A stretch of DNA of 64,000 nt, from NCBI RefSeq assembly GCF_900103325.1, contig NZ_FMXM01000017.1, forward strand, positions 90,333 through 154,332, read 5' to 3'. The position numbers were made by a program, and so were the translations under genes. The notes under the pieces were generated by a model. The model saw nothing but the letters and a program-made list of their open reading frames with translations, was not told the origin of the DNA and did no database searches. This DNA comes from Mesorhizobium qingshengii. Its GTDB lineage: Bacteria; Pseudomonadota; Alphaproteobacteria; Rhizobiales; Rhizobiaceae. Positions 36,070 to 44,352 of this stretch are shown here, piece after piece. Position 1 is the stretch's first letter, and every line of letters begins with the position of its first letter.

Positions 36070-36426
36070 TCAACTTGCCGCGACCGGCGCGCGTGTCTCG
36101 CGGGCGTCATGCACGCGCCGCCAGTCCAACCCCTCCAGAAGCTCCTGCAACTGCGCCGCCGTCAGCCTGACCACGCCATCGGTGATGGCAGGCCAGCAGA
36201 ACTTCCCGTCTTCCAGACGTTTCGCCAGCAGGCACACGCCGGTGCCGTCGAAGTAGACGAGCTTGACCCGGTCGGCGCGCTTGGCCCTGAAGACGTAGAC
36301 CGCGCCGGAGAACGGATCGGCACCCATCGTCTCGCGCACCAGCGCGGCCAAACCCTCGGCCCCTTTGCGGAAGTCCACCGGCTTCGTCGCCACCATAACG
36401 CGCACGGCGCCGGTCGGGCCGATCAC
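36070..36426 (-). CDS. tnpB: IS66 accessory protein TnpB
   Basis: 118 residues with the IS66 Orf2 signature: VRVMVATKPVDFRKGAEGLAALV, VYVFRAKRADRVKLVYFDGTGVCLLAKRLEDG and LTAAQLQELLEGLDW. Complete; overlaps tnpA by 4 bases. It is required for IS66 transposition but has no known catalytic role. The tnpC partner in this copy is broken. Confidence 0.93.
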   Translation of the reverse strand: MIGPTGAVRVMVATKPVDFRKGAEGLAALVRETMGADPFSGAVYVFRAKRADRVKLVYFDGTGVCLLAKRLEDGKFCWPAITDGVVRLTAAQLQELLEGLDWRRVHDARETRAPVAAS

Positions 36427-36869
36427 GACGCGCCCTTCAGGGCGCGGATCACCACCGCCACCGTCCTGGCGTCGGCGCCACGACCGACCCGCATGGCGAC
36501 ACCGTCAATCTCCAGCTCGATCACGCCGGCTTCTCGCGCGGCCTTTCGCTTCCGCGTCGATCTCGCGTGCTTCCCCGCCGGTTCGGGCTCCGGTGCCGCG
36601 ACCACTGCTGGAACAAACAATGGCTCCGGTGCCGGCGCATTCGCCAATGGCACCCGCGCGGACCGGCGCCAGGCGAACAGCTGCTGCGGGGACAACGCAT
36701 ATCGCCGGGCCACCGCGCTCACGGTCTCGCCGGCATCGTAGCTTTCCGCCACAATCCGCGCTTTCTCCTCCGGCAGCCATTCGCGCCGTCGGCCGGAACC
36801 CGTGAACACTTCGAAACGTCGCGCCGGCTCAGGATCGCTGGACTTAAGCGTAAGCTCTGAAATCGTCAT
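36423..36869 (-). CDS. tnpA: IS66 accessory protein TnpA (HTH)
   Basis: 148 residues. An HTH_8/IS3-Orf1-like helix-turn-helix lies at ~28-66 (RREWLPEEKARIVAESYDAGETVSAVARRYALSPQQLFAWRR), followed by a Pro/Ala linker and a short alpha-beta end (GVIELEIDGVAMRVGRGADARTV). It is the first gene of the IS66 operon and appears complete. Confidence 0.92.
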   Translation of the reverse strand: MTISELTLKSSDPEPARRFEVFTGSGRRREWLPEEKARIVAESYDAGETVSAVARRYALSPQQLFAWRRSARVPLANAPAPEPLFVPAVVAAPEPEPAGKHARSTRKRKAAREAGVIELEIDGVAMRVGRGADARTVAVVIRALKGAS

Positions 36870-36945
36870 GTGTCGAAGCCCTCAAAGGCTCCGAACATCG
36901 TCGCTCACGACCACGAGCGAAAGGTGGCGGCGGAACAGCGCTTAC

Positions 36946-36953
36946 ATTGCTCA
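36946..36953. repeat. IS66 target-site duplication, right copy
   Basis: ATTGCTCA, identical to 34308-34315; 8 bp is the usual IS66 duplication length. Confidence 0.85.
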
Positions 36954-36972
36954 CGCGGGTCGGCGCAGCTTT

Positions 36973-36986
36973 TTGATCTGAGTCAA
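36973..36986. promoter_or_regulatory. FNR/FixK-like box upstream of the sulfatase/anSME unit
   Basis: TTGATCTGAGTCAA fits TTGAY-N4-RTCAA, one base from the perfect consensus. It lies 122 bases before the sulfatase ATG and just outside the IS66 element. The maturase in this unit works without oxygen, which gives the site functional sense. Confidence 0.45.
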
Positions 36987-37108
36987 CTCTGGTTGGTCAA
37001 TTCAAGCTACTATTTTGCTAGCGCTAATTTTGCTCTGAGTAACGCGCCGGTACTGCAAATAGTGGGGCTTCGCCTTTGGAGGCGGTGCACATCTCAAGGG
37101 GAAATATT

Positions 37109-39478
37109 ATGAGTGAAGACGACAAGAAAAGCCGCTCGCATCTTCCAATGCGGAACACAACGCCCCCGGGTCACATCGCCTACGATGCGAAGGATCCCGA
37201 TCACAAGACGGCGCCGATCGAGCAGTTGCGGCCGCCCAAGGGCGCGCCCAACGTGCTGATCGTCCTGATTGACGACGCCGGATTCGGTGCATCGAGCGCC
37301 TTCGGCGGCCCGTGCCAGACGCCCGCGGCGGAACATTTGGCGTCCGGAGGGCTGAAGTACAATCGCTTCCACACCACGGCGATCTGCTCGGCAACACGGC
37401 AAGCGCTGTTGACCGGCCGAAATCACCACTCCGCCGGCATGGCCGGCATCACCGAGATCGCTACTGGCGCGCCGGGCTATTCCTCCGTGCTGCCAAATTC
37501 CATGGCGCCATTGGCCAAGACGCTCAAGCTGAATGGCTACAATACTGCGCAGTTCGGCAAGTGCCACGAGGTGCCCGTGTGGCAGACGAGCCCGGTCGGA
37601 CCTTTCGATGCCTGGCCAACGGGCGGCGGCGGTTTCGAATTCTTCTATGGCTTCATTGGTGGCGAGGCAAACCAGTGGTACCCGACCCTTTATCAGGGCA
37701 CCACGCCGGTCGAACCGAACAAGAGCCCCGAAGAGGGTTATCACCTTGTCGAAGACATGACCGACAAGGCGATCGGCTGGATTTCGCAGCAGAAGGCGCT
37801 GGCGCCCGACAAGCCCTTCTTCGTCTATTTCGCGCCCGGCGCAACCCATGCTCCACACCATGTTCCGAAGGAATGGGCCGACAAGTACAAGGGAAGATTC
37901 GACGAAGGCTGGGATAAGCTGCGCGAAGAAACCCTCGCACGGCAGAAAAGGCTTGGCGTTATTCCTGAGGACTGCAAGCTCACGCCTCGGCCAAAGGAGA
38001 CGCCGAGTTGGGATGAAATGCCCGATGCGTTCAAGCCTGCGCTGCGCCGCCAGATGGAAGTTTACGCAGGTTACCTGGAATACACAGACCACCATGTGAG
38101 TCGGCTCTTCGAAACTCTGAAGCAACTTGGCGTCGCTGACGACACGCTGATTTACTACATCATTGGTGACAATGGTGCCTCTGCGGAGGGTTCGATCAAT
38201 GGCTGCTTCAATGAGATGAGTTATTTCAATGGTTTGCAAGCGTTTGAGACCCCCGAGTACCTGACTGCGCGGCTGGATAAGTTGGGTGGGCCGGAGTCCT
38301 ATAATCACTATGCTGTAGGCTGGGCGTTTGCCATGAACACGCCTTACCAGTGGACCAAACAGGTGGCGTCCCATTGGGGCGGCACGCGCAACGGTACAAT
38401 CATCCATTGGCCGAAGGGGATTACAGCCAAGGGCGAGGTTCGCTCTCAGTTCAGCCACGTGATCGATGTGGCGCCAACGATCCTTGAGGCGGCGGGGATC
38501 CCTCAACCAGTCGCGGTGGAAGGCATTCAGCAGGACGCGATCGAGGGAACGAGCATGCTCGGCTCCTTCACTGACGCCAAGGCGCCGGAACATCATGAAA
38601 CGCAATATTTTGAGGTCATGGGCAATCGCGGCATCTATCACAAGGGTTGGACTGCGGTGACCAAGCACTACACGCCTTGGATCACAGCCCCTCGGCCCCC
38701 ACTCGACGAAGATGTGTGGGAACTCTACGACACCACCAAGGATTGGAGCCAGTCCAAGGACCTTTCCAAAGAGTTTCCCGACAAACTACGTGAATTACAG
38801 CGCCTATGGCTGATCGAGGCCACACGTTACAAAGTGCTGCCGCTGGATGACCGCATGACGGAGAAGATGAACCCTGATCTCGCCGGACGGCCCGTGCTGA
38901 TCAAGGGTAAGACCCAACTCCTGTTCCCTGGCATGGGGCGCTTATCCGAGAATTGCGTCCTTAACATCAAGAACAAGTCGCATTCCGTTACCGCCCAGAT
39001 CGTGGTTCCCGAAAATGGGGCAGAGGGCGTCATCATCGCTCAGGGAGCAAACATTGGCGGGTGGAGCCTGTACGCCAAGGGCGGCAAGCTCAGGTATTGC
39101 TACAACTGGGGCGGCCTTAAGCACTTCATTGTCGAGGGAACGTCGCCGATCCCGGCGGGTGTGCATCAGGTGCGGATGGAGTTTGCCTATGAAGGCGGCG
39201 GTCTGGGCAAGGGCGGCAAGGTGGCCCTGTACACCGACGGTCAAAAGGTCGGCGAGGGCACGGTGGAGGCGACCTTGGCGGCCGTTTTCTCGGCTGATGA
39301 CGGCCTGGATGTCGGCGAGGACACCGGTGCGCCCGTTTCCCCGGACTACGGTTCCACCGGCAACGCATTCAACGGCGAGGTCAAGGGAGTGCAGCTTGCC
39401 ATCGACGAGGCTGCCGAAGACCTCGATCACCTGATAAATCCGGAGGATGCCATCCGCATGGCGATGGCGCGGCAGTAG
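37109..39478 (+). CDS. Cys-type arylsulfatase, cytoplasmic form
   Basis: 789 residues from ATG 37109 with AAGGGGA at 37096-37102. Alkaline-phosphatase superfamily core: metal-binding NVLIVLIDDAGFG (~50-62), formylglycine site C93 in ICSATRQALLTGRNHH (consensus C-X-P/A-X-R), YYIIGDNGASAEG, and HWGGTRNGTIIHWPKG. The last ~190 residues form a jelly-roll-like extension (GWSLYAKGGKLRYCYNWGGL, AYEGGGLGKGGKVALYTDGQ), common in the large PAS-like arylsulfatases. No Sec or Tat signal is visible, so substrate sulfate esters must enter the cell. C93 needs oxidation to formylglycine; a radical-SAM maturase gene follows 82 bases downstream. The substrate is unknown. Confidence 0.92.
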   Translation: MSEDDKKSRSHLPMRNTTPPGHIAYDAKDPDHKTAPIEQLRPPKGAPNVLIVLIDDAGFGASSAFGGPCQTPAAEHLASGGLKYNRFHTTAICSATRQALLTGRNHHSAGMAGITEIATGAPGYSSVLPNSMAPLAKTLKLNGYNTAQFGKCHEVPVWQTSPVGPFDAWPTGGGGFEFFYGFIGGEANQWYPTLYQGTTPVEPNKSPEEGYHLVEDMTDKAIGWISQQKALAPDKPFFVYFAPGATHAPHHVPKEWADKYKGRFDEGWDKLREETLARQKRLGVIPEDCKLTPRPKETPSWDEMPDAFKPALRRQMEVYAGYLEYTDHHVSRLFETLKQLGVADDTLIYYIIGDNGASAEGSINGCFNEMSYFNGLQAFETPEYLTARLDKLGGPESYNHYAVGWAFAMNTPYQWTKQVASHWGGTRNGTIIHWPKGITAKGEVRSQFSHVIDVAPTILEAAGIPQPVAVEGIQQDAIEGTSMLGSFTDAKAPEHHETQYFEVMGNRGIYHKGWTAVTKHYTPWITAPRPPLDEDVWELYDTTKDWSQSKDLSKEFPDKLRELQRLWLIEATRYKVLPLDDRMTEKMNPDLAGRPVLIKGKTQLLFPGMGRLSENCVLNIKNKSHSVTAQIVVPENGAEGVIIAQGANIGGWSLYAKGGKLRYCYNWGGLKHFIVEGTSPIPAGVHQVRMEFAYEGGGLGKGGKVALYTDGQKVGEGTVEATLAAVFSADDGLDVGEDTGAPVSPDYGSTGNAFNGEVKGVQLAIDEAAEDLDHLINPEDAIRMAMARQ

Positions 39479-39497
39479 GCAAAGCCAAGGCGGGAGC

Positions 39498-39527
39498 GCA
39501 TCGTGCCGGCGCATACCGGCACGATGC
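39498..39527. promoter_or_regulatory. Perfect 12-bp hairpin between sulfatase and maturase genes
   Basis: GCATCGTGCCGG (39498-39509), loop CGCATA, CCGGCACGATGC (39516-39527). There is no U tract, so it is more likely an mRNA-stabilising or attenuating stem, or a protein-binding site, than an efficient terminator. Confidence 0.5.
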
Positions 39528-39560
39528 CTGTATCCTCAGCATTTTGAAGGATGAACCAAG

Positions 39561-40937
39561 ATGGCCGTAGCAGACTCTATTTCAACCAATGCGCCGGCAG
39601 CCTTTCATCTCCTGGCCAAGCCGACAGGCGCCACCTGCAATCTGGACTGCACCTATTGCTTCTTCCTATCGAAGGAGATGCTCTATCCTGGCAGCCGCTT
39701 CCGGATGGCCGACGATCTCCTGGAAGTCTATATCCGCCAATTGCTGGAGGCTCACCACACCCCGGAAGTCGGCATCAATTGGCAGGGTGGTGAGCCAACT
39801 CTGATGGGACTGGACTTTTTCAGGCGGTCGGTCGCACTTGCGGAGAAGTACAAGAAACCGGACCAGTCTTTAAGCTACACAATCCAGACCAATGGCGTGC
39901 TTCTAGATGATGCGTGGTGCGCCTTCTTCAAGGAAAACGGATTTCTGGTTGGCCTCAGTGTCGACGGGCCGAAGACGATGCACGATGCCTATCGCGTCAA
40001 CAAGGGCGGGCGCGGCAGTTTCGATCAGGTCATGCGGGGGTTCGCTTGCCTGAACACGCACGGGGTGGAGTTCAATATTCTGTGCACCGTACACGCAGCG
40101 AACGGCGATCATCCCTTGGAGGTCTACCGGTTTTTCCGGGATGACCTCCAAGCCCGACACATTCAGTTCATACCTATCGTCGAGCGCGCTGCGGCCGAGG
40201 ATCTTCCGGCTGCCAATAAAGGATGGGGCGGCCGGAAAAATACTGGACGAAAGCTCTACACCCAAGCTGGCTCCTCAGTGACGGAGCGCTCCATTGAGGC
40301 TGAGCAGTTTGGCCGCTTTCTCAACGCCATCTTCGACGAATGGGTGCACCTCGACGTCGGCAAAGTGTTCGTGCAGACCTTCGACGTGGCGTTGGGCAGT
40401 TGGCTTGGCCAGCACAACCTCTGCGTCGTATCTCCGACATGCGGGAATTCGCTCGCCCTCGAACACAACGGCGATCTCTATTCCTGCGATCACTTCGTCG
40501 AGCCGGAACACCTGCTGGGCAACATCAGGGACAAGTCGATGGCAGAGATGGTTGCCTCGGAAAGGCAGCGGAAATTCGGCTGCGCCAAGTTCGACACACT
40601 TCCGCAGTATTGCCGCAAGTGCGACGTGCTTTTCGCCTGCTATGGGGACTGCCCGCGAAATCGCTTCATCAATACTCCGGATGGCGAACCCGGGCTGAAC
40701 TATCTCTGTGCTGGTTATAAGCTGTTCTATCATCACATCGACGGACCAATGAAGGCCATGGCCAAGCTGGTTCGCCAGGGACGTTTCGCGGATGAAATTA
40801 TGAGACTGCACTCTGGCAGAGCAGTCGACCTGGTCGTCAACGTTGACCCGCATGAAGCCTGCCACTGTGACGGCGTCAGCAGATCCGAGGACCGTCACTC
40901 CACCAATTTGCATGGAACTGGCGCGGTAGCAAGATGA
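39561..40937 (+). CDS. Anaerobic sulfatase-maturating enzyme (radical SAM, anSME)
   Basis: 458 residues; GAAGGATG precedes ATG 39561. The radical-SAM cluster motif is C26-X3-C30-X2-C33 (CNLDCTYC), followed by INWQGGEPTLMGLDFF and LSVDGP. The C-terminal SPASM region binds two further Fe-S clusters (SCDHFVEPEHLLGNI, QYCRKCDVLFACYGDCPRNRF, YLCAGYKLFYHHI). anSME oxidises the active-site Cys or Ser of sulfatases to formylglycine in the cytoplasm without oxygen. Its partner is presumably the Cys-type sulfatase just upstream. A ~60-residue tail after the SPASM part ends in Cys/His residues (HEACHCDGVS). It overlaps the DUF202 gene by 4 bases. Confidence 0.94.
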   Translation: MAVADSISTNAPAAFHLLAKPTGATCNLDCTYCFFLSKEMLYPGSRFRMADDLLEVYIRQLLEAHHTPEVGINWQGGEPTLMGLDFFRRSVALAEKYKKPDQSLSYTIQTNGVLLDDAWCAFFKENGFLVGLSVDGPKTMHDAYRVNKGGRGSFDQVMRGFACLNTHGVEFNILCTVHAANGDHPLEVYRFFRDDLQARHIQFIPIVERAAAEDLPAANKGWGGRKNTGRKLYTQAGSSVTERSIEAEQFGRFLNAIFDEWVHLDVGKVFVQTFDVALGSWLGQHNLCVVSPTCGNSLALEHNGDLYSCDHFVEPEHLLGNIRDKSMAEMVASERQRKFGCAKFDTLPQYCRKCDVLFACYGDCPRNRFINTPDGEPGLNYLCAGYKLFYHHIDGPMKAMAKLVRQGRFADEIMRLHSGRAVDLVVNVDPHEACHCDGVSRSEDRHSTNLHGTGAVAR

Positions 40938-41374
40938 CGGACCAAGCAGCGATTGAAAATAAAAGGTTTCTCGTAAGGCGGACGAGTGACAGTCACTTTT
41001 CGTGGATACGCACACGCTTGAGCGTCGAGCGTACGTTCCTGGCCTGCCTGAGAACGGCCACCTCGCTGATCGGCTTTGGCTTCACCATCGTCCAATTCTT
41101 CGAGCGCTTCGCTGATATGAAGGGGGTTTCCCCTCCCGCATTTCCAGAGGCGCCACGTTATCTCGGTCTCGCACTCATCTTAGGCGGAGTCATGTTGCTT
41201 TGCATTTCGCTCTGGCAGTTCCGCGCTATCAACAGGTATCTGTGGAGCGCGGATTTTCGGCTTTTGGCCGGTTCACGTGACACTCACTACTGGCCAATCT
41301 CAAGCTTCATTGCGATCATGCTCCTGGCAATCGGTATTCTGACATTCTTCAGCATTCTCTTTCGACTTGCCTAG
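40934..41374 (+). CDS. DUF202/YidH-type membrane protein
   Basis: 146 residues with the DUF202 signature WIRTRLSVERTFLACLRTATSLIGFGFTIVQFF (first membrane helix), then two more helices (YLGLALILGGVMLLCISLWQF and FIAIMLLAIGILTFFSILF). The N-terminus is cytoplasmic-looking. Function of the family is unknown. It is translationally coupled to the maturase gene and starts a run of four membrane-protein genes. Confidence 0.85.
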   Translation: MTDQAAIENKRFLVRRTSDSHFSWIRTRLSVERTFLACLRTATSLIGFGFTIVQFFERFADMKGVSPPAFPEAPRYLGLALILGGVMLLCISLWQFRAINRYLWSADFRLLAGSRDTHYWPISSFIAIMLLAIGILTFFSILFRLA

Positions 41375-41470
41375 ACAGGCCTCATGCCGACCATGCGTTC
41401 GGGGACCGGAGCATCGTTTGAAAGGAACCACGAGGTCTGAACTAACCGACTAGCACGCAACGAACTGGAC

Positions 41471-42211
41471 ATGATGGTGGATCTAACATTGATCGCAGAA
41501 TCCGCAATTGCAATGTTGCTGCTTGCGGGCACCTTCCTGTTGGGAGGCCGGGTGCATCCATTTCAATTTCTGATTGAAGACCAGCGGACGGTCGCCTCTT
41601 TCTCGGCAGGTGTCTCGGTTGCTTATGCCATAATCTACGCAATCCCCGAACTTTGTGGTGCTCGGGAGAATTACAAGACTGCAGCCGGGATGCTGCTGCC
41701 CTTCGAAGGAAAGGTTGTCTACTTTTTCGCACTCGCTGGATTTTTTATCTTTTACGGCCTCGAACATCTTCGCCGCCAGTCAGATGGTAGGACCGGCGAC
41801 TCCGAGAGCGCGAATTTCAATATACAGATCAGCGGATTTGTCGGCTATGTGTGGCTTATGTCGTATATGATTGTTTATATTATCGAAGAAAGCGTTCTTT
41901 CCATCGTCTTGTATAGTGTTGCTATCTCATTTCACTTCCTAGCCCTTGACCACAACTTGAGACGTGAGAACGGCAAGGTCTACGATAAAATGGGAAGATT
42001 ACTGCTCGCCGGCGCATGCGTTATCGGCTGGGGCACAAGCCTGCTGTTGCCGCTGCCAGAATACGTGTTCGCTTTGTTGACGGCCTTCATCTCCGGTGCG
42101 GTTATCGTCAACAGCACCATAATGGAACTACCAACGGAAAAGGACGGAAGGTTTCTTCCATTCCTGGCCGGGGGCGCACTCTACGGAATTCTCCTGCTTC
42201 CCTTGGGCTGA
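41471..42211 (+). CDS. Polytopic membrane protein, possibly ZIP-like
   Basis: 246 residues with about seven or eight membrane helices. Segments such as FSAGVSVAYAIIYAIPEL, SYMIVYIIEESVLSIVLYSVAISFHFLALDHNLRRENG and LLAGACVIGWGTSLLLPLPEYVFALLTAFISGAVIVNSTIMELP place Glu, His and Asp within helices, reminiscent of ZIP metal transporters, but I cannot confirm that family. DNA here is less GC-rich than that of the flanking sulfatase genes. It follows the DUF202 gene by 96 bases in the same direction. Confidence 0.65.
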   Translation: MMVDLTLIAESAIAMLLLAGTFLLGGRVHPFQFLIEDQRTVASFSAGVSVAYAIIYAIPELCGARENYKTAAGMLLPFEGKVVYFFALAGFFIFYGLEHLRRQSDGRTGDSESANFNIQISGFVGYVWLMSYMIVYIIEESVLSIVLYSVAISFHFLALDHNLRRENGKVYDKMGRLLLAGACVIGWGTSLLLPLPEYVFALLTAFISGAVIVNSTIMELPTEKDGRFLPFLAGGALYGILLLPLG

Positions 42212-42293
42212 GGGAGAGGATCGGTTCCATCGACTACATCGAACATGCCCCCGACTGAATTCGCGTTTCCACTTCATCCGAACGAGGTTCGAT

Positions 42294-42671
42294 ATGTATG
42301 ACACTTGGGTTCGAATAGCGGACAATCTGGTTGAGCGCGTCAGCGGGCCTATGAGTCTTCGTCTCATCCTGCAGCCGACAATCGCGACAATCTTGGCGAT
42401 CCGTGCTGGCCTGAAGGATGCGAGAGAAGGAAATCCACCGTACTTCTGGTCGGTTCTAACCAATCCGGCTCATCGCGCTGTAATGCTGAGGGACGGGTGG
42501 AAAAGCATCGGCAAGGTATTTATTGCGGCGCTTGTCTTGGATGTGGCCTACCAGTTGATCGTCGAGCGCTTCGTCTACCCAGGCGAAGCGATCATCGTGG
42601 CGATTGTTCTGGCAATCTTGCCCTACCTGATCCTTCGGGGCCTTGTAACGCGCCTCGCCCGACGCGGATGA
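42294..42671 (+). CDS. Small membrane protein of the sulfatase/anSME unit
   Basis: 125 residues. A cytoplasmic or interfacial N-terminus (YDTWVRIADNLVERVSGPMSLRLILQPTIATILAIRAGLKDARE) is followed by two helices (SIGKVFIAALVLDVAYQLIV and GEAIIVAIVLAILPYLILRGLV). I know this arrangement only from unnamed bacterial membrane proteins. CGAACGAGG-type weak ribosome site. Confidence 0.65.
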   Translation: MYDTWVRIADNLVERVSGPMSLRLILQPTIATILAIRAGLKDAREGNPPYFWSVLTNPAHRAVMLRDGWKSIGKVFIAALVLDVAYQLIVERFVYPGEAIIVAIVLAILPYLILRGLVTRLARRG

Positions 42672-42798
42672 AAGCGCGCCTGCCCGCTGCAGTTTTGATC
42701 TGCACCAAATCAGCGCTGACTCCGATGGTGTAGCTTGCCGTCGTTCCAAGTAGCTTGTTGCAGGCGGAATCGAGATAATAGCGGTTAGGGAATCCGAA

Positions 42799-43998
42799 AT
42801 GTCGAGGTCAGGGGAAAGCATCTCAGTCCCGCCGGGAGATTTCTCTCTCGTCCTGGGGGGTCCGCTGTTCCAGTTTCTCAGGCGGGCCCGATTGTGTGAC
42901 GATGCCATGCAGATGCTCTATCGCCGGGTGATATTCTTCGTTGCGATATGCTGGCTCCCTCTTTTCCTGTTTTCTGCCTTTCAGGGGCAATTGTTCGGCG
43001 GGGGCGTCGCCGTGCCATTCCTGGCGGATGTCGATCTCCACGTGCGTTTCCTTCTGTCGATGCCGCTGCTGGTTTTGGCGGAACTTGTCGTGCACCGCCG
43101 CATGCGTTTGCTCGTGTCTGAATTTCGCGAGCGGCATCTGATTTCCAACATCGACCTGCCGCGTTTCGAGACCGCGGTCAAATCTGCTTCACGCTTTCGC
43201 GATTCGATCATTGCCGAGGTACTACTAATCGCCATGGTTTATGCGGTGGGCATCGCCGTCATCTGGCGCCACTATACCGCGCTTGATGCAGTTACGTGGT
43301 ATGCAGGTACATCTAACGGTGAGAGCAAACTCTCAGCTGCAGGATTATGGTTTGTGTTTGTGAGCCTACCGGTCTTCCAGTTTCTGTTGCTTCGCTGGTA
43401 CTTCCGAATTTTCGTCTGGGCACGCCTACTTTGGCATATTTCGCGAGTTGAGCTTTGTCTAATGCCATCGCATCCCGACGGCGTCGGTGGGCTCGGCTTC
43501 CTATCCGCTTCGGTTTATGCGCTGCTGCCGCTTTTGTTGGCACATGGCGTCATGCTCGCCGGCCTGATTGCCGGCCGCATCTTGCACACCGGAGCCGCAC
43601 TTACCGATTTCAAGGTAGAAGTAGCCGCTATAGTCGTGTTTTTGCTCTGTCTCGTCGAGGGACCTCTGCTGGTATTCTCGGTCCAACTGGAACGGGCGAA
43701 ACGGGCGGGGGGGCGTGATTATGGCAGGCTGGCTGAGCGCTATGTGCGGGAATTCGACCGTAAATGGATTCGCGGAGGCGCCCCCGCCGGCGAGCCACTC
43801 ATCGGCACTGCCGACATTCAGTCGTTGGCCGATATTGGGAACAGCATGCAGGTCGTGCAATCGATGAGAGTTGTGCTTCTATCGAAGGATACAATCCTCC
43901 TGCTGGCAGGTGCCGTGTTTGCCCCGTTGCTGCCTCTGGTGGTGACCATCATGCCGATGGACGAGTTAGCCAGAAAGTTGGTTGCCGTATTATTTTAA
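42799..43998 (+). CDS. Large polytopic membrane protein, unknown
   Basis: 399 residues with about six membrane helices (RRVIFFVAICWLPLFLFSAFQG; RFLLSMPLLVLAELVV; IIAEVLLIAMVYAVGIAVIW; AAGLWFVFVSLPVFQFLLLRWYF; LLPLLLAHGVMLAGLIAG; VAAIVVFLLCLVEGPLLVF; ILLLAGAVFAPLLPLVVTI). Conserved-looking loops include SHPDGVGGLGFL and YVREFDRKWI. No family was recognised. It ends the co-oriented membrane block behind the sulfatase and maturase genes; a partial copy of the TTTTGATCTG motif lies about 105 bases before its start, so it may have its own promoter. Confidence 0.68.
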   Translation: MSRSGESISVPPGDFSLVLGGPLFQFLRRARLCDDAMQMLYRRVIFFVAICWLPLFLFSAFQGQLFGGGVAVPFLADVDLHVRFLLSMPLLVLAELVVHRRMRLLVSEFRERHLISNIDLPRFETAVKSASRFRDSIIAEVLLIAMVYAVGIAVIWRHYTALDAVTWYAGTSNGESKLSAAGLWFVFVSLPVFQFLLLRWYFRIFVWARLLWHISRVELCLMPSHPDGVGGLGFLSASVYALLPLLLAHGVMLAGLIAGRILHTGAALTDFKVEVAAIVVFLLCLVEGPLLVFSVQLERAKRAGGRDYGRLAERYVREFDRKWIRGGAPAGEPLIGTADIQSLADIGNSMQVVQSMRVVLLSKDTILLLAGAVFAPLLPLVVTIMPMDELARKLVAVLF

Positions 43999-44159
43999 GA
44001 CGACTTCCAGATCTGAAACTTAGCCAGCTGCCGAAGTTCCGTCGAATTTTCAGACCGTTCTGTCGAGCCCATCGCTAGATAGACCACCGTGCTGGTTTTC
44101 CTGATCGATCGGATTGATGCTTTCATGAGCTTCTCAGAAATTCATCAAAGGCCATCGGT

Positions 44160-44279
44160 GAGAGGATAGTGTCTCAGTTTGTCGATGAAGCGGCCGAGAC
44201 GCACCGCACGACCGTTGCCGATATTGTAGAGCGCGTGCTTCGGGTGGCTGGCCGTCGGCGGCTTGTCGAGCACCGCCAC
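44160..44279 (-). pseudogene. NAD-dependent epimerase, 3' fragment (right of the IS in gene order)
   Basis: Minus strand reads VAVLDKPPTASHPKHALYNIGNGRAVRLGRFIDKL, the late part of a UDP-glucuronate 4-epimerase-like protein. The frame joins the fragment at 45598-46045 exactly if the IS and one copy of the direct repeat are removed. The last residues are missing. Confidence 0.75.
44264..44279. repeat. 16-bp direct repeat, left of the IS3-family element
   Basis: TGTCGAGCACCGCCAC, identical to 45598-45613 and abutting the element end. Confidence 0.85.
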
Positions 44280-44352
44280 TGAACTGGCCCCCATTTCGAC
44301 CGGACAGTCGGCCTAACGCGGGAGGCTTGGGGATATCCTCAAGCACAGGCTT

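Larger units (their letters stand above)
34316..36945 (-). mobile_element. IS66-family element with substituted core
   Basis: Ends are GTAACCGCTGTTC (34316 inward) and, on the other strand from 36945, GTAAGCGCTGTTC, typical of IS66 inverted repeats. Flanks carry the 8-bp duplication expected for IS66. Gene order on the minus strand is tnpA, tnpB, tnpC, but tnpC is broken: its 5' part stops near 35415 and its 3' part resumes near 34575. The ~840 bases between hold a serine-recombinase start and its small companion gene. The element entered the DNA as a unit and its core was replaced before or after. Confidence 0.85.

Noticed and set aside
37094..38668. 524-codon open frame on the minus strand
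   Set aside because: Antisense shadow of the clear sulfatase gene.
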